Both the position numbers and the translations under genes were made by a program. This document shows positions 8,497 through 17,111 of a DNA stretch of 64,000 nt, piece by piece (the stretch's first letter is position 1; the number at the start of each line of letters is the position of its first letter). The notes under the pieces were generated by a model that did no database searches, was not told the origin of the DNA, and was given only the letters and a program-made list of their open reading frames with translations. The DNA is from Paenibacillus sp. RC67 (GTDB taxonomy: Bacteria; Bacillota; Bacilli; Paenibacillales; NBRC-103111), in contig NZ_CP125098.1 of NCBI RefSeq assembly GCF_030020805.1, positions 4,549,501 to 4,613,500 of the forward strand, written 5' to 3'.

Positions 8497-8835
8497 TCAT
8501 TGAGTCTGATATACTTCTTTTTGTTGATTCTCCGCCAGGATTTCATCAACCACCGCTTTGATTTCAGGCTCTTTGTTGATGATTGCTTCCACCCTGCCAA
8601 GCCCATCGGACACTGAAGACTCATCCTTTTTCATACTGGAAAACGACTCGGATGCATGATGCGGCTTATCGGCAGAACGTTCCGAGGATCGTTCCTTTGA
8701 TTTATCCGATTGGTTGCCTAGCGATTGATTTTTACTGCTGATAGCGGAGAACAGCATCGATTTGCTTTTATTATTGAAATAAATAACAGCGGCTGCACCA
8801 ACCAGCCCACCAAGTAAGAAAGATCCGACTTTCAT
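8497..8835 (-). CDS. Small membrane-anchored protein, YtxH-like N-terminus
   Basis: A protein of 112 residues from the ATG at 8835, behind GGAGGG. Residues 4-21 (GSFLLGGLVGAAAVIYF) form a glycine-rich membrane segment of the kind seen in YtxH/general-stress proteins. A serine- and lysine-rich disordered middle and an acidic helical tail (VEAIINKEPEIKAVVDEILAENQQ) follow. No enzyme motif is seen. It is transcribed alone and diverges from the deacetylase gene at 8941. Function unknown. Confidence 0.7.
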   Translation of the reverse strand: MKVGSFLLGGLVGAAAVIYFNNKSKSMLFSAISSKNQSLGNQSDKSKERSSERSADKPHHASESFSSMKKDESSVSDGLGRVEAIINKEPEIKAVVDEILAENQQKEVYQTQ

Positions 8836-8940
8836 AGCTATCCCTCCATCCGTTTGATTACACCCGTATTTTCCGCTATGAAGTGACGGACCATGCATGA
8901 TAAAATTAGGAAATCACCACAGAACAGGAGACTACTCATT

Positions 8941-9807
8941 ATGAACAGAAAGCTGCTTTGGGGGCTAACCGCCTTTCTTCTTCTTACAGCATCCGCTTGT
9001 CAAAATCCGGCTAAGCCATCTGATACTGCCATGCAACCAGCAGCTGGGAATTCAAACGGTGCATCGGATAACGTCAATAGTAATCCAGCCCAACCAATAC
9101 AAACAGTCAAACCGACGGACGCATCGCCTCAACCCCAACCGACTGCAGCTCCAGCTGAGACACCCAAGAAGTACAGGTTGAATCCAAAAAGCTATGACAT
9201 CCTGCCCATCGATCCTTCCGTAACCGAAAAAAAGATGGTCCTGCTTTCATTTGACGATGGGCCTAAAGATAAGGAAATGCTGGACTCCATGTTAAATACA
9301 TTGGACAAGCATCATGCTAAGGCGATTTTCTTTGTTAACGGGTATCGGGTCAAACAAAAGCCAGAGCTCCTGAAGCTCGTACATGAACGCGGACAAACGA
9401 TCGGTAATCACTCCTGGGATCACATCGATCTGAAAAAGGAAAGTCAGGAAAAGGTGAATCAGCAAATCAGTGATGTTCAAGCCATAGTAAAGGATGTCAT
9501 TGGAGAAGCCCCTCGCTTTTTCAGACCACCTTTCGGTTCAGGTGGGGATCTGGTCAAAGCCAAGGTGAAAGAGGAGAACATGCTCTTCATGACATGGTCC
9601 AACGGCTCGAAGGATTGGGAGATGAGCACTAAAAGCAACAATCCGGATCAAGTCGTAGCTAATGTGCTGGAGCAGCTCCGACCGGGCAGCAACATCTTGA
9701 TGCACGAACTTCCGTGGACTGATAAAGCTTTGGATAAGCTGCTTACCGAGCTGGAGCAAAAGCAATATGGTTTTATTGATCCGTCTACCATCGAGATAAC
9801 GCCTTGA
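8941..9807 (+). CDS. Polysaccharide deacetylase lipoprotein (NodB domain)
   Basis: A CE4-family deacetylase acting outside the membrane on a polysaccharide, possibly peptidoglycan. The signal peptide ends at LTASAC, so Cys20 is the likely lipidation site. A proline-, serine- and asparagine-rich linker reaches about residue 80. The NodB domain then shows motif 1 FDDG (104-107), motif 2 HSWDH with metal ligands H157 and H161, and motif 3 RPPFGS. The late motif reads LMHE rather than the usual LLHD, so the catalytic-base histidine is kept. The ATG at 8941 follows CAGGAG. Substrate cannot be told. Confidence 0.88.
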   Translation: MNRKLLWGLTAFLLLTASACQNPAKPSDTAMQPAAGNSNGASDNVNSNPAQPIQTVKPTDASPQPQPTAAPAETPKKYRLNPKSYDILPIDPSVTEKKMVLLSFDDGPKDKEMLDSMLNTLDKHHAKAIFFVNGYRVKQKPELLKLVHERGQTIGNHSWDHIDLKKESQEKVNQQISDVQAIVKDVIGEAPRFFRPPFGSGGDLVKAKVKEENMLFMTWSNGSKDWEMSTKSNNPDQVVANVLEQLRPGSNILMHELPWTDKALDKLLTELEQKQYGFIDPSTIEITP

Positions 9808-9831
9808 TTATACGGACAGACAATCACAAAT

Positions 9832-9857
9832 AAAAAAATCCGCCATAATAGGCGGAT
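9832..9857 (-). terminator. Intrinsic terminator of the CPBP/small-TM operon
   Basis: Minus strand ATCCGCC-TATTAT-GGCGGAT followed by TTTTTTT, 23 bases after the stop at 9880. Confidence 0.92.
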
Positions 9858-9879
9858 AGTAGTTAAATATAAATGATTT

Positions 9880-10095
9880 CTATCCATGTTTCTGAAGATA
9901 ATTCCAGCCCCAAATCAGTAAGCCTACTACAAGCAAGATGAACAACCACAGCAAGGTCCGGTAAAAGACCGGGAGCCATCTCTCCTTCTCCGTAGGGTGC
10001 ACCGTATTGCGCGGGGGAAGAAAGCGATCGTCCTCCACTTCTTCTTCCGGGCCTTGTTTGTCTTGTATGTCCATATCTTGTTGACTTGAACGCAT
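9880..10095 (-). CDS. Small single-pass membrane protein, unknown function
   Basis: A protein of 71 residues: an acidic, proline-containing N-terminal half of about 45 residues, then one membrane helix (LLWLFILLVVGLLIWGWNYL) and a short basic end. Its ATG follows the CPBP stop directly (TAAATG), so the two genes are translationally coupled. I do not recognise a family. Partnership with the CPBP protein is inferred from the coupling. Confidence 0.72.
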   Translation of the reverse strand: MRSSQQDMDIQDKQGPEEEVEDDRFLPPRNTVHPTEKERWLPVFYRTLLWLFILLVVGLLIWGWNYLQKHG

Positions 10096-10689
10096 TTAAT
10101 CCTCTCTCCTGTAACGAATAATGCACCCCATAATTAAATCAATCACAAAATGTGCCACAATAGGCGTTAACAACGACCCTGTTTGTATATAAATCCATCC
10201 AAGGCCATAGCTTATGCTAAACACAAGGCCTGTCATTAGCCAATGCTGCAAATAGCGAATATGAATTGCCGCGAACAAAATACTTGTCCAATAGGGTCCC
10301 CAGGAAGCTTGAATAGCCCCTCTGAATAATAGTTCCTCACAAATGGCCACTACCAGCGACATAACGATAATATGCCATAAAGGACGGTTTTTGAACAATA
10401 ATTCATTAATGCCACCGTCATCCGTCACTTCAGGCGGTACCCATCTGGATATGAGCACATCGACAACCAGTACAACCAAAGCAAAAGTGACTCCCCATAC
10501 CGGAATCCATATTCCTTGCTTTAATGAGAACATTTGAGTTAGTGATGGCCTTTGGAATAACATAATAATGGCACCCAGCAAAACGACTAACAACTGCGTC
10601 ATGTACAAATTCATAATCAGAAAGCGATCATCGATTTCATCGACATTGACCTGCCTGAATTTGAATTGTTTGAAATTAAATTTTTTCAT
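10096..10689 (-). CDS. CPBP family intramembrane glutamic endopeptidase
   Basis: A membrane protein of 197 residues with the three CPBP (Abi) motifs: EELLFRG (motif 1, catalytic Glu pair), AAIHIRY (motif 2) and HFVIDL (motif 3). About six hydrophobic segments are visible. The ATG at 10689 has AAGGA nine bases upstream; a GTG 30 bases earlier lacks an SD. Family members process prenylated proteins or peptides, or protect against bacteriocins; the substrate here is unknown. Confidence 0.87.
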   Translation of the reverse strand: MKKFNFKQFKFRQVNVDEIDDRFLIMNLYMTQLLVVLLGAIIMLFQRPSLTQMFSLKQGIWIPVWGVTFALVVLVVDVLISRWVPPEVTDDGGINELLFKNRPLWHIIVMSLVVAICEELLFRGAIQASWGPYWTSILFAAIHIRYLQHWLMTGLVFSISYGLGWIYIQTGSLLTPIVAHFVIDLIMGCIIRYRRED

Positions 10690-10755
10690 GCAAATTATTC
10701 CTTTTTTCGACAGGATCACCTATACTATCAATAAAAAACATCGAGGAGCTTGCAC

Positions 10756-11673
10756 ATGGAGAAAAGGTTGACCCGTACAGATTACTTATTTGTCCTCATC
10801 TTCATTTTTATGCTCGTACTCGCTCTCGGCACCTTTTTCTTCGGAGTCAAATTGGGTCAAGAACGTTCCGCCGCGAAGTACGAAAATCAAATCTCCCAGC
10901 AGCAGGAAGCTGCCAAAGTGTATTCTGCTTATCATCAACAGTATCTGGTGTCTTACTATCATACCATTTATCAACCGTACAGGGAATTTCAAACGAGCTG
11001 GTTTGATAAATTAAACGAACTTGAGGTCAATCGCTCTACGGATGCCTCTCTAATACTCAAGGGCTTGTCTAAGCTTGCCAAAGAGAAATATGACGAAGTC
11101 AGCACCAAATCCATGCCTGACTCCTCACCCCTATTGCAAGAAGGACAGCAAAACTATGCTAAAAGCCTCAAACTGTTTTATGAAGCTCTAAGCAGCATGC
11201 AGCCCAAAGCCAATTCCATTCCTGGAACGGAGCTTCTTAAGGAAATGGAGCTTAATTCCTATCTGATTGAAGCCAAAAAGTTCGCGTTGGCCGCGCAAAA
11301 AAACTATTATGACTCCATCGTCAAATGGCAGGAATCTGTGACGCCTCAATTAAAGCACACAGATGTCAGCAAACCTCTGACCATTCAAGATTGGAACACA
11401 CTTCCCTTAAACGTAAAAAACGATTATATCGCAAACCTGTTGACCGGCACCAAGACGTATAAACCGTTTACGCCTCAGGATCTAGCTATTCGAATAGACG
11501 AGATGATTACAACAGGACAAGCCGCTAAATATAACTTGAATCAAATTCAGCCTGTGGTTGACGTACTCTTAGCTACCGATGCCGTTCGATCCGGAGATTT
11601 TATCCGCAATAAGAGCAGATGGTACCCTAATGAAACCCTCCCTCAGCTGCCCTTCTTTATCAATCAAAACTAA
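10756..11673 (+). CDS. Membrane-anchored extracytoplasmic protein, unknown function
   Basis: A protein of 305 residues with one N-terminal membrane helix (about 9-31, YLFVLIFIFMLVLALGTFFFG), then a mostly helical, lysine- and glutamine-rich domain outside the cell. No catalytic motif or known family is recognised. The start at 10756 has GAGGAG seven bases upstream; the TTG two codons earlier is too close to the SD. It diverges from the CPBP gene. One copy of a dispersed repeat follows its stop. Confidence 0.72.
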   Translation: MEKRLTRTDYLFVLIFIFMLVLALGTFFFGVKLGQERSAAKYENQISQQQEAAKVYSAYHQQYLVSYYHTIYQPYREFQTSWFDKLNELEVNRSTDASLILKGLSKLAKEKYDEVSTKSMPDSSPLLQEGQQNYAKSLKLFYEALSSMQPKANSIPGTELLKEMELNSYLIEAKKFALAAQKNYYDSIVKWQESVTPQLKHTDVSKPLTIQDWNTLPLNVKNDYIANLLTGTKTYKPFTPQDLAIRIDEMITTGQAAKYNLNQIQPVVDVLLATDAVRSGDFIRNKSRWYPNETLPQLPFFINQN

Positions 11674-11682
11674 TATTTCCCC

Positions 11683-11740
11683 CAAAGTGGAGCCTTTAGC
11701 TTCGAAGTCGATTCAGGGTATTTTGCGGGGAGCCCTGGAA
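11683..11740 (+). repeat. Dispersed intergenic repeat, copy 2
   Basis: Second copy of the element at 4584-4640, 58 bases, same orientation. It starts 10 bases after the stop at 11673 and ends just before the rhodanese terminator. Confidence 0.75.
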
Positions 11741-11750
11741 TTCTATAGGT

Positions 11751-11801
11751 TAAAAAAGCCGTTTCAGACAGACCAAGGTTGGCTGCACTGAAGCGGCTTC
11801 T
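11751..11801 (-). terminator. Intrinsic terminator of the rhodanese gene
   Basis: Minus strand AGCCGCTTCAG pairs with CTGAAACGGCT around a loop of about 20 bases, followed by TTTTTT. Confidence 0.8.
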
Positions 11802-11817
11802 ATGCTTCCAGTTACGA

Positions 11818-12144
11818 TCAATCGTATTGGAACCCTTTTATCATAGCAACGGCAGCCATGCCGCCTTCAACATTGATGACGTCCTCATAGCCCTGCTGTC
11901 GCAAATAATAGCATACGTTAGCACTACGAACGCCGTGGGCACATACGATATATAGCGTTCGATCCCTCGGAAGCTCCGTCATACGAGCAGGTATCGTATT
12001 CATCGGGATTAGCTTTGCCTCATCAAGGTGATAATAATCCCATTCCATAGGCTCTCTTACATCAATTATTAACGAATCGCCCAGATCCTTCTGGTCCAAT
12101 TTATCCACAAATGATCTAGGGTCAATCATTTCAAAAGACTCCAT
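11818..12144 (-). CDS. Single-domain rhodanese-like protein
   Basis: A protein of 108 residues forming one rhodanese domain. IIDVREPMEWDYYHL is the usual substrate-domain signature, and the active-site loop CAHGVRS gives Cys68 as persulfide-carrying residue. GMAAVAMIKGF replaces the common GGMxAW ending. The ATG at 12144 has AAAGGAGA upstream. Family members move sulfur or detoxify cyanide; the acceptor is unknown. It is alone in its operon, divergent from serA. Confidence 0.88.
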   Translation of the reverse strand: MESFEMIDPRSFVDKLDQKDLGDSLIIDVREPMEWDYYHLDEAKLIPMNTIPARMTELPRDRTLYIVCAHGVRSANVCYYLRQQGYEDVINVEGGMAAVAMIKGFQYD

Positions 12145-12364
12145 TCAACACATCTCCTTTTACTCAACGCCCTGTAAAGAACAATAACGAAAAATTCACA
12201 ATTGATCAAGTAAAAACCATTGCATTCCTAACGAAATTGCCATAAAATATGATTTGTTAGCACATAAAAGCGAACAATAATCGCCTTTATCGTGTCTAGC
12301 GTACGTAGATCTTGTTTCCTAAGATCATCTACAAAATGGGTCCGATCATCCTTTTCGACACCTA

Positions 12365-12397
12365 TTGACATGACTCTAGGGGTCATGGTACGCTAAT
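12365..12397 (+). promoter_or_regulatory. Probable serA promoter with palindrome in its spacer
   Basis: A full TTGACA -35 lies at 12365-12370. The -10 is poor (TACGCT at 12389-12394, or GCTAAT at 12392-12397). A 19-base palindrome, CATGAC...GTCATG at 12369-12387, fills the spacer and could be a protein-binding site. Confidence 0.45.
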
Positions 12398-12419
12398 GAA
12401 AATTCATTTTACAATCGAC

Positions 12420-12700
12420 TTTGACGGAGACAGTATGAACCGGTAATGCGCAGAGAGCCGATGGTTGGTGCGAGTCGGACATTATCCTTTATACAGAGCA
12501 CTCCAGAGTTGCTGTATTGAAATGCTTTCGATCAGGTCGGAAGATAAAGTAGGTACAGCCGGGTAGAAACCGTTACATTTCTGAGTCTTAGGACTCGCGA
12601 GGCTGCTCGTGTGAACGTGCAGCGAACTAGGGTGGTACCACGAAAGTAACTCTTCGTCCCTTTTATACGGGCAATCGTATGGGGATGAGGAGTTTTTTTA
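12420..12700 (+). promoter_or_regulatory. T-box leader of serA, probably sensing tRNA-Ser
   Basis: Stem I shows the AGAGAG...GGTTGGTG region (12451-12470). The T-box itself, AGGGTGGTACCACG, is at 12629-12642. It is followed by a strong terminator at 12648-12699, which competes with the antiterminator. The likely specifier is TCC (serine) at 12502-12504, within CACTCCAGAG just before the 3' strand (TGCTGT, 12510-12515) that can close Stem I with ACAGTA (12430-12435). Uncharged tRNA would turn serA on. The T-box is certain; the codon reading is inference. Confidence 0.9.
12648..12699 (+). terminator. T-box-controlled terminator upstream of serA
   Basis: AACTCTTCGTCCC pairs with GGGGATGAGGAGTT and is followed by TTTTTT. 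Confidence 0.9.
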
Positions 12701-12799
12701 TGCTCATTTTCAAAGTGATGGGCTTTAAGAACTGGTTATTCCGCACTTCACTTTTGAACTTGAGCCGCTAGAAATTATACTAATTTGGAGGTCTGAACA

Positions 12800-14386
12800 A
12801 TGTTTAAAGTGTTAGTTATGGATGGCATCAGCGACATGGGGATTCAAATGCTGTATGATGCAGAGGATGTTACCGTAGAGAAGAAAAACGGTTTGTCCGA
12901 GGACGAGCTTATCGCTATTATTGCTGATTATGATGCTTTGATGGTCCGCAGCCAAACGAAAGTAACCGAAAAAATTATGAATGCTGCTGCAAACTTAAAA
13001 GTTGTCGGTCGTGCAGGCGTCGGCGTTGATAATATCGACCTTGAAGCTGCCACTAAACGCGGTATCGTTGTTATTAACGCTCCAGATGGTAACACCATTG
13101 CAACTTGCGAGCTGACTTTCGCTATGATGATGTCGGTTGCTCGTTCCATTCCTCAAGCTTATAAGAAAACAGTCGGCGGCGAATGGGATCGCAAAACTTT
13201 CGTGGGCGTAGAGCTTCGCAATAAAACACTAGGCATCTTGGGTATGGGACGCATCGGTAGCGAAGTTGCCAAGCGTGCCAAAGTATTCGGCATGAACGTT
13301 ATCGGATACGATCCATTCTTAACAGAAGAGCGTGCGGAAAAAATCGGCGTGAAGCTGGGTACTGTCAATGAGATCGCAGCGCAAGCCGACTTCATTACGG
13401 TTCATACACCGTTGACTAACGAAACTCGCCATATTATTTCCCGCCCTCAGTTTGAATTAATGAGAAAAGGCGTTCGCATCATCAACTGCGCTCGCGGCGG
13501 CATTATTGACGAGATGGCATTGGTTGAGGCCATTGAATCGGGTATCGTTGCCGGTGCGGCATTCGACGTATTCGAGCAAGAGCCACCTACAGCAGATCAT
13601 CCTTTCTTGAATAACCCTAAAATTATCGTTACTCCACACTTGGGCGCTTCCACTGTAGAAGCACAAGAGAACGTAGCGATCGACGTTTCCGAAGAAGTAC
13701 TTCATATTTTGCGTGACGAGCCGTTCAAAAATGCAGTTAACATGCCTCCAGTTCCACCAACCGTATTGAATAAGCTGCAACCTTACTTCAACCTAGGTGA
13801 GCATCTTGGACAATTTGTTGGTCAAATGACTGAGGGCGCAGTAAAAGAAATCGTAGTGAACTACTCCGGCGATCTGAGCGATGTAGATCCTACTCCACTT
13901 ACCCGTTATATTGTAAAAGGCATTCTGGCTAACCAGCTTGAAGGTGTTAATATTGTTAATGCTATGCACTTGGCAAAAACTCGCGACGTGAACATCGTTA
14001 CCCAAAAGTCGACGGCTTCCAAAACATTTACTAACCTGGTATCCGTTACTTTGAAAACGAAAAATGAAGAGCGCACATTGGCTGGAACTTTGCTTTCCGG
14101 TTATGGAGAAAGAATTGTACAGATTGATCAATATCCGGTTGATATCGCTCCACACGGTCATCTGCTGCTGATCTCCCACAACGATAAACCAGGTATCATC
14201 GGTAAAGTGGGCACATTACTCGGAAGCAATGACGTTAACATTGCTACAATGCAGGTTGGACGTAAAGTATTTGGCGGATCCGCAATCATGGTACTCACAA
14301 CAGATAAAGCCACTCCGAAAGAAGTGTTGGAGCAGCTTGGACAACTGCCTGAAATCGAAAACGTAAGCGAGCTTACTTTACAATAA
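12800..14386 (+). CDS. serA: D-3-phosphoglycerate dehydrogenase
   Basis: Oxidises 3-phosphoglycerate with NAD+ in the first step of serine synthesis. The 528-residue form has the D-2-hydroxyacid dehydrogenase core with the NAD fold (GILGMGRIGSEVAKRAK), catalytic residues in the INCARGGIIDE and TPHLGAST blocks, an intervening domain (about 320-445), and a C-terminal ACT domain (HNDKPGIIGKVGTLLG) for serine binding. The ATG at 12800 has GGAGGT upstream. Transcription is under the T-box leader, so it responds to tRNA charging and probably also to feedback by serine. Confidence 0.97.
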   Translation: MFKVLVMDGISDMGIQMLYDAEDVTVEKKNGLSEDELIAIIADYDALMVRSQTKVTEKIMNAAANLKVVGRAGVGVDNIDLEAATKRGIVVINAPDGNTIATCELTFAMMMSVARSIPQAYKKTVGGEWDRKTFVGVELRNKTLGILGMGRIGSEVAKRAKVFGMNVIGYDPFLTEERAEKIGVKLGTVNEIAAQADFITVHTPLTNETRHIISRPQFELMRKGVRIINCARGGIIDEMALVEAIESGIVAGAAFDVFEQEPPTADHPFLNNPKIIVTPHLGASTVEAQENVAIDVSEEVLHILRDEPFKNAVNMPPVPPTVLNKLQPYFNLGEHLGQFVGQMTEGAVKEIVVNYSGDLSDVDPTPLTRYIVKGILANQLEGVNIVNAMHLAKTRDVNIVTQKSTASKTFTNLVSVTLKTKNEERTLAGTLLSGYGERIVQIDQYPVDIAPHGHLLLISHNDKPGIIGKVGTLLGSNDVNIATMQVGRKVFGGSAIMVLTTDKATPKEVLEQLGQLPEIENVSELTLQ

Positions 14387-14435
14387 TTTTATTTTGTTTC
14401 ACGGACAACAAGATTAACTTCCTAATTTCAACAAA

Positions 14436-14476
14436 AAGAAAGAGCTTCCGATATGTTTATCGGAAGCTCTTTTTTA
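14436..14476. terminator. Bidirectional terminator between serA and resE
   Basis: AGAGCTTCCGAT pairs with ATCGGAAGCTCT; T runs follow on both strands. It serves convergent serA and resE. Confidence 0.93.
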
Positions 14477-14517
14477 TTCATGTCGAGTTTTGATGCGAAT
14501 CATGTAGAAAATAGCCG

Positions 14518-16365
14518 TTATTGAGGATTGCAAGGAAGTATAATGGAAAAGGTCGTTCCTTGACCGACAGCGCTTTTGACTTGCACAGTTCCTTTATGGG
14601 CTTCCACTATACTCTTGACAATAGAAAGGCCTAGACCAGTGCCACCGGTAGTTCCTCTCGTGCGTGCTTTATCCGCCTTGTAGAATCGTTCAAAAATGTA
14701 AGGAAGATCACCAGCAGGAATACCTTGCCCTTGGTCCGTAATCTCAAGCAGAATCGCATCTCGTCCATCATACACATGTTTCTGAGCACTTACTTGGATC
14801 TGCGCTTGCGCCGGTGTATGACGTATAGCATTATCGAGAAGATTGGTCATTACCTGCTCCAGTCGATCTTCATCAGCGTGAGCTAGCAGCAGCTCTTCTT
14901 CAGGAAGCTCCGCTGTCATTGTAATTCCCCGTTCCTTAGACAATGCGGCGAACTTCCTATGCACACGCCTTATGAAGCTATTCAGATCTACTTCACGGAA
15001 ATGCATCTCCATATTGCCGGTTTCCATCCTCGCCAGATCTAGAAGATCACGAACCAATCTGCCCATACGAAGTGACTCGTCATGAATAACCTGAGCCAGC
15101 TCCTTCCTCTCCTCAGGAGAAGAAGCGATATCATCGACTAAAGCCTCACTGTATCCTTGAAGCATAGATAACGGAGTGCGTAGCTCATGCGATACGTTAG
15201 CAACAAAATCTTTTCTCAGCTTATCCAGCATAAATTCTTCTGAAACATCCCTCATAACCGCAACAACGCCGCGCACTACGTCACGTGAATACAACGGAGC
15301 CATAACGATCGACCATACCTCATTATGCACATGCAGCTTGGATGTAATTTCGTTCGCACCATTTATGACTTCCTCGAACAGTGGGCGAACAGGCGGCGGT
15401 ATCATGTCGATATGCATGTTCTGCTCTGTATCGACTTCCTTCTCCGAGCCAAAGTCTTTCCATTGAATCTGTCCCCAGTCTCTAACAATCTTGTAGCCCT
15501 GAGGGTTAGTGAGAATCACTTGTCCATCCGCATCGAACGTAATTACGGCATCTGCCATACTTCGCAATACGCTGGATAAATGCTCTTTCTCATGGTTAAG
15601 CGCCTTGATCGTATCGGATAGCTCTTCTCCCATCCGATTGAATGTTTTGGACAGCTCCCCGATTTCATCGTCTGAAGAGATCGGTACCCGCGTACCGTAT
15701 TCTCCATGCGATATCAAATCAGCGGCTTTTTTCAGCTGCTGCAGCGGCTGTGTTATTTTGGTTAACAGGAAGAAGGCGAAGAACGTCGTCATAAGGAATC
15801 CAGCCAGTGAAACGTAGGCAAATAAGCGCATGACATAAGCTTGTGTTTCTTCAACCGATTGAGTTGATTGGAACAATACCGCAGCCCCGATGATGTTTTG
15901 CTGCGATGCGTCTTTTAAAGGCACAGCAACAGCCGAATACAGGTTGTTGGTTCGCTGCTTAATGCCACCCTTCCCGACAACTTTATTATCGATGATTTGT
16001 CCAGCAAAAACCTGTTGCATATCCTGCTTACTAAAAAAGTCATCATAATGCAGGTCAGCCATGCTTCCAGCCTCAGCAACAAAGCCGGATTGCTTAAATT
16101 GCTTGTCTACAATAAACACCGTAGCTTCCTGAGCGCTTAGTAAGTCGTTAACCATTGTAATATAATGGTTATCTTCGCTGTGAACCGATATACCGTCAGC
16201 AACCTTCAAGCCCAGTTTATGCAAGCTTTCAATCTGGTCCTGCGATTTAGGAAATGAGGTTTGCAGGTATTGAAAAAGGAACAAACCTAATACCATCAAT
16301 ATAACAGCAACCAGCCCGATGATTGTTAACCAAAGCTTCCCGACAATACTTTTTAAAATAAACAC
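14518..16365 (-). CDS. resE: Sensor histidine kinase ResE
   Basis: The membrane sensor of the ResDE system, which controls aerobic and anaerobic respiration genes. At 615 residues it has a membrane helix at about 10-31, an extracytoplasmic sensor domain to about 165, a second helix, HAMP, a PAS domain (DAVITFDADGQVILTN), HisKA with SHELRTP (phospho-acceptor near His393), and HATPase_c with DQGQGIP and GTGLGLS. The start is GTG at 16365, one base after the resD stop. It ends the resABCDE cluster. Confidence 0.93.
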   Translation of the reverse strand: MFILKSIVGKLWLTIIGLVAVILMVLGLFLFQYLQTSFPKSQDQIESLHKLGLKVADGISVHSEDNHYITMVNDLLSAQEATVFIVDKQFKQSGFVAEAGSMADLHYDDFFSKQDMQQVFAGQIIDNKVVGKGGIKQRTNNLYSAVAVPLKDASQQNIIGAAVLFQSTQSVEETQAYVMRLFAYVSLAGFLMTTFFAFFLLTKITQPLQQLKKAADLISHGEYGTRVPISSDDEIGELSKTFNRMGEELSDTIKALNHEKEHLSSVLRSMADAVITFDADGQVILTNPQGYKIVRDWGQIQWKDFGSEKEVDTEQNMHIDMIPPPVRPLFEEVINGANEITSKLHVHNEVWSIVMAPLYSRDVVRGVVAVMRDVSEEFMLDKLRKDFVANVSHELRTPLSMLQGYSEALVDDIASSPEERKELAQVIHDESLRMGRLVRDLLDLARMETGNMEMHFREVDLNSFIRRVHRKFAALSKERGITMTAELPEEELLLAHADEDRLEQVMTNLLDNAIRHTPAQAQIQVSAQKHVYDGRDAILLEITDQGQGIPAGDLPYIFERFYKADKARTRGTTGGTGLGLSIVKSIVEAHKGTVQVKSAVGQGTTFSIILPCNPQ

Positions 16366-16366
16366 C

Positions 16367-17083
16367 TTATTTAGGCACCTCGAGTTTGTAGCCTACGCCC
16401 CAAACCGTAGTAATCATGGCAGCAGCATCCGGCGAAACTTTATTCAGCTTTTCACGAAGTCTTTTCACATGAGTATCCACCGTCCGAAGATCACCGAAAA
16501 ATTCATAGTTCCATACGTCCTTCAACAGCTCTTCTCTGGAAAATACTTTGTCCGGAGATACAGCCAAATAATGAAGCAGCTCGTATTCTTTTGGTGTCAG
16601 CGCGACCTCTTGCCCTCCAGCCGTTACACGATGAGCGTCATGCTCAATAACGAGATTCGGGAATACGATGTTATTACTCGTGTTCACCTCTTTGGACAAA
16701 TAAGCAGTGACGGAAGAACGGCGTAAAATCGCTTTTACACGATATATTACCTCACGTGGACTAAAAGGTTTAACGACGTAATCGTCTGCACCCATTTCAA
16801 AGCCCTGCACCCTATTCGTCTCTTCGCCTTTGGCCGTCAGCATTATAACGGGAGTTGATTTCACCTGACGTAATCTGGAGCATACCTCGTTACCGTCAAT
16901 GCCCGGAAGCATGATATCAAGCAAAATTAAATCGTAGTCGTTCTCCACTGCTTTCTTCAAAGCAGTTTCTCCGTCTTCCGCTTCTTCTATCGTAAAGTTT
17001 TCTTTTTCCAGGTACATGCGAAGCAAACGGCGGATACGCTCTTCATCATCCACGACCAATATAGTCATTTTTCTTTCTGTCAT
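16367..17083 (-). CDS. resD: Response regulator ResD
   Basis: An OmpR-family regulator of 238 residues. The receiver domain carries DDEE near the start, the phosphorylated Asp in LILLDIMLPG (about residue 54), and the lysine in YVVKPFSPRE. The DNA-binding winged helix follows (LTPKEYELLHYLA...VDTHVKRLREKL). In B. subtilis ResD activates respiration genes, including ctaA and resABC. The ATG at 17083 has AAAGGGA upstream. It lies between resC and its kinase resE. Confidence 0.94.
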   Translation of the reverse strand: MTERKMTILVVDDEERIRRLLRMYLEKENFTIEEAEDGETALKKAVENDYDLILLDIMLPGIDGNEVCSRLRQVKSTPVIMLTAKGEETNRVQGFEMGADDYVVKPFSPREVIYRVKAILRRSSVTAYLSKEVNTSNNIVFPNLVIEHDAHRVTAGGQEVALTPKEYELLHYLAVSPDKVFSREELLKDVWNYEFFGDLRTVDTHVKRLREKLNKVSPDAAAMITTVWGVGYKLEVPK

Positions 17084-17111
17084 TTGATTTCATCCCTTTC
17101 CTATTCAATTA

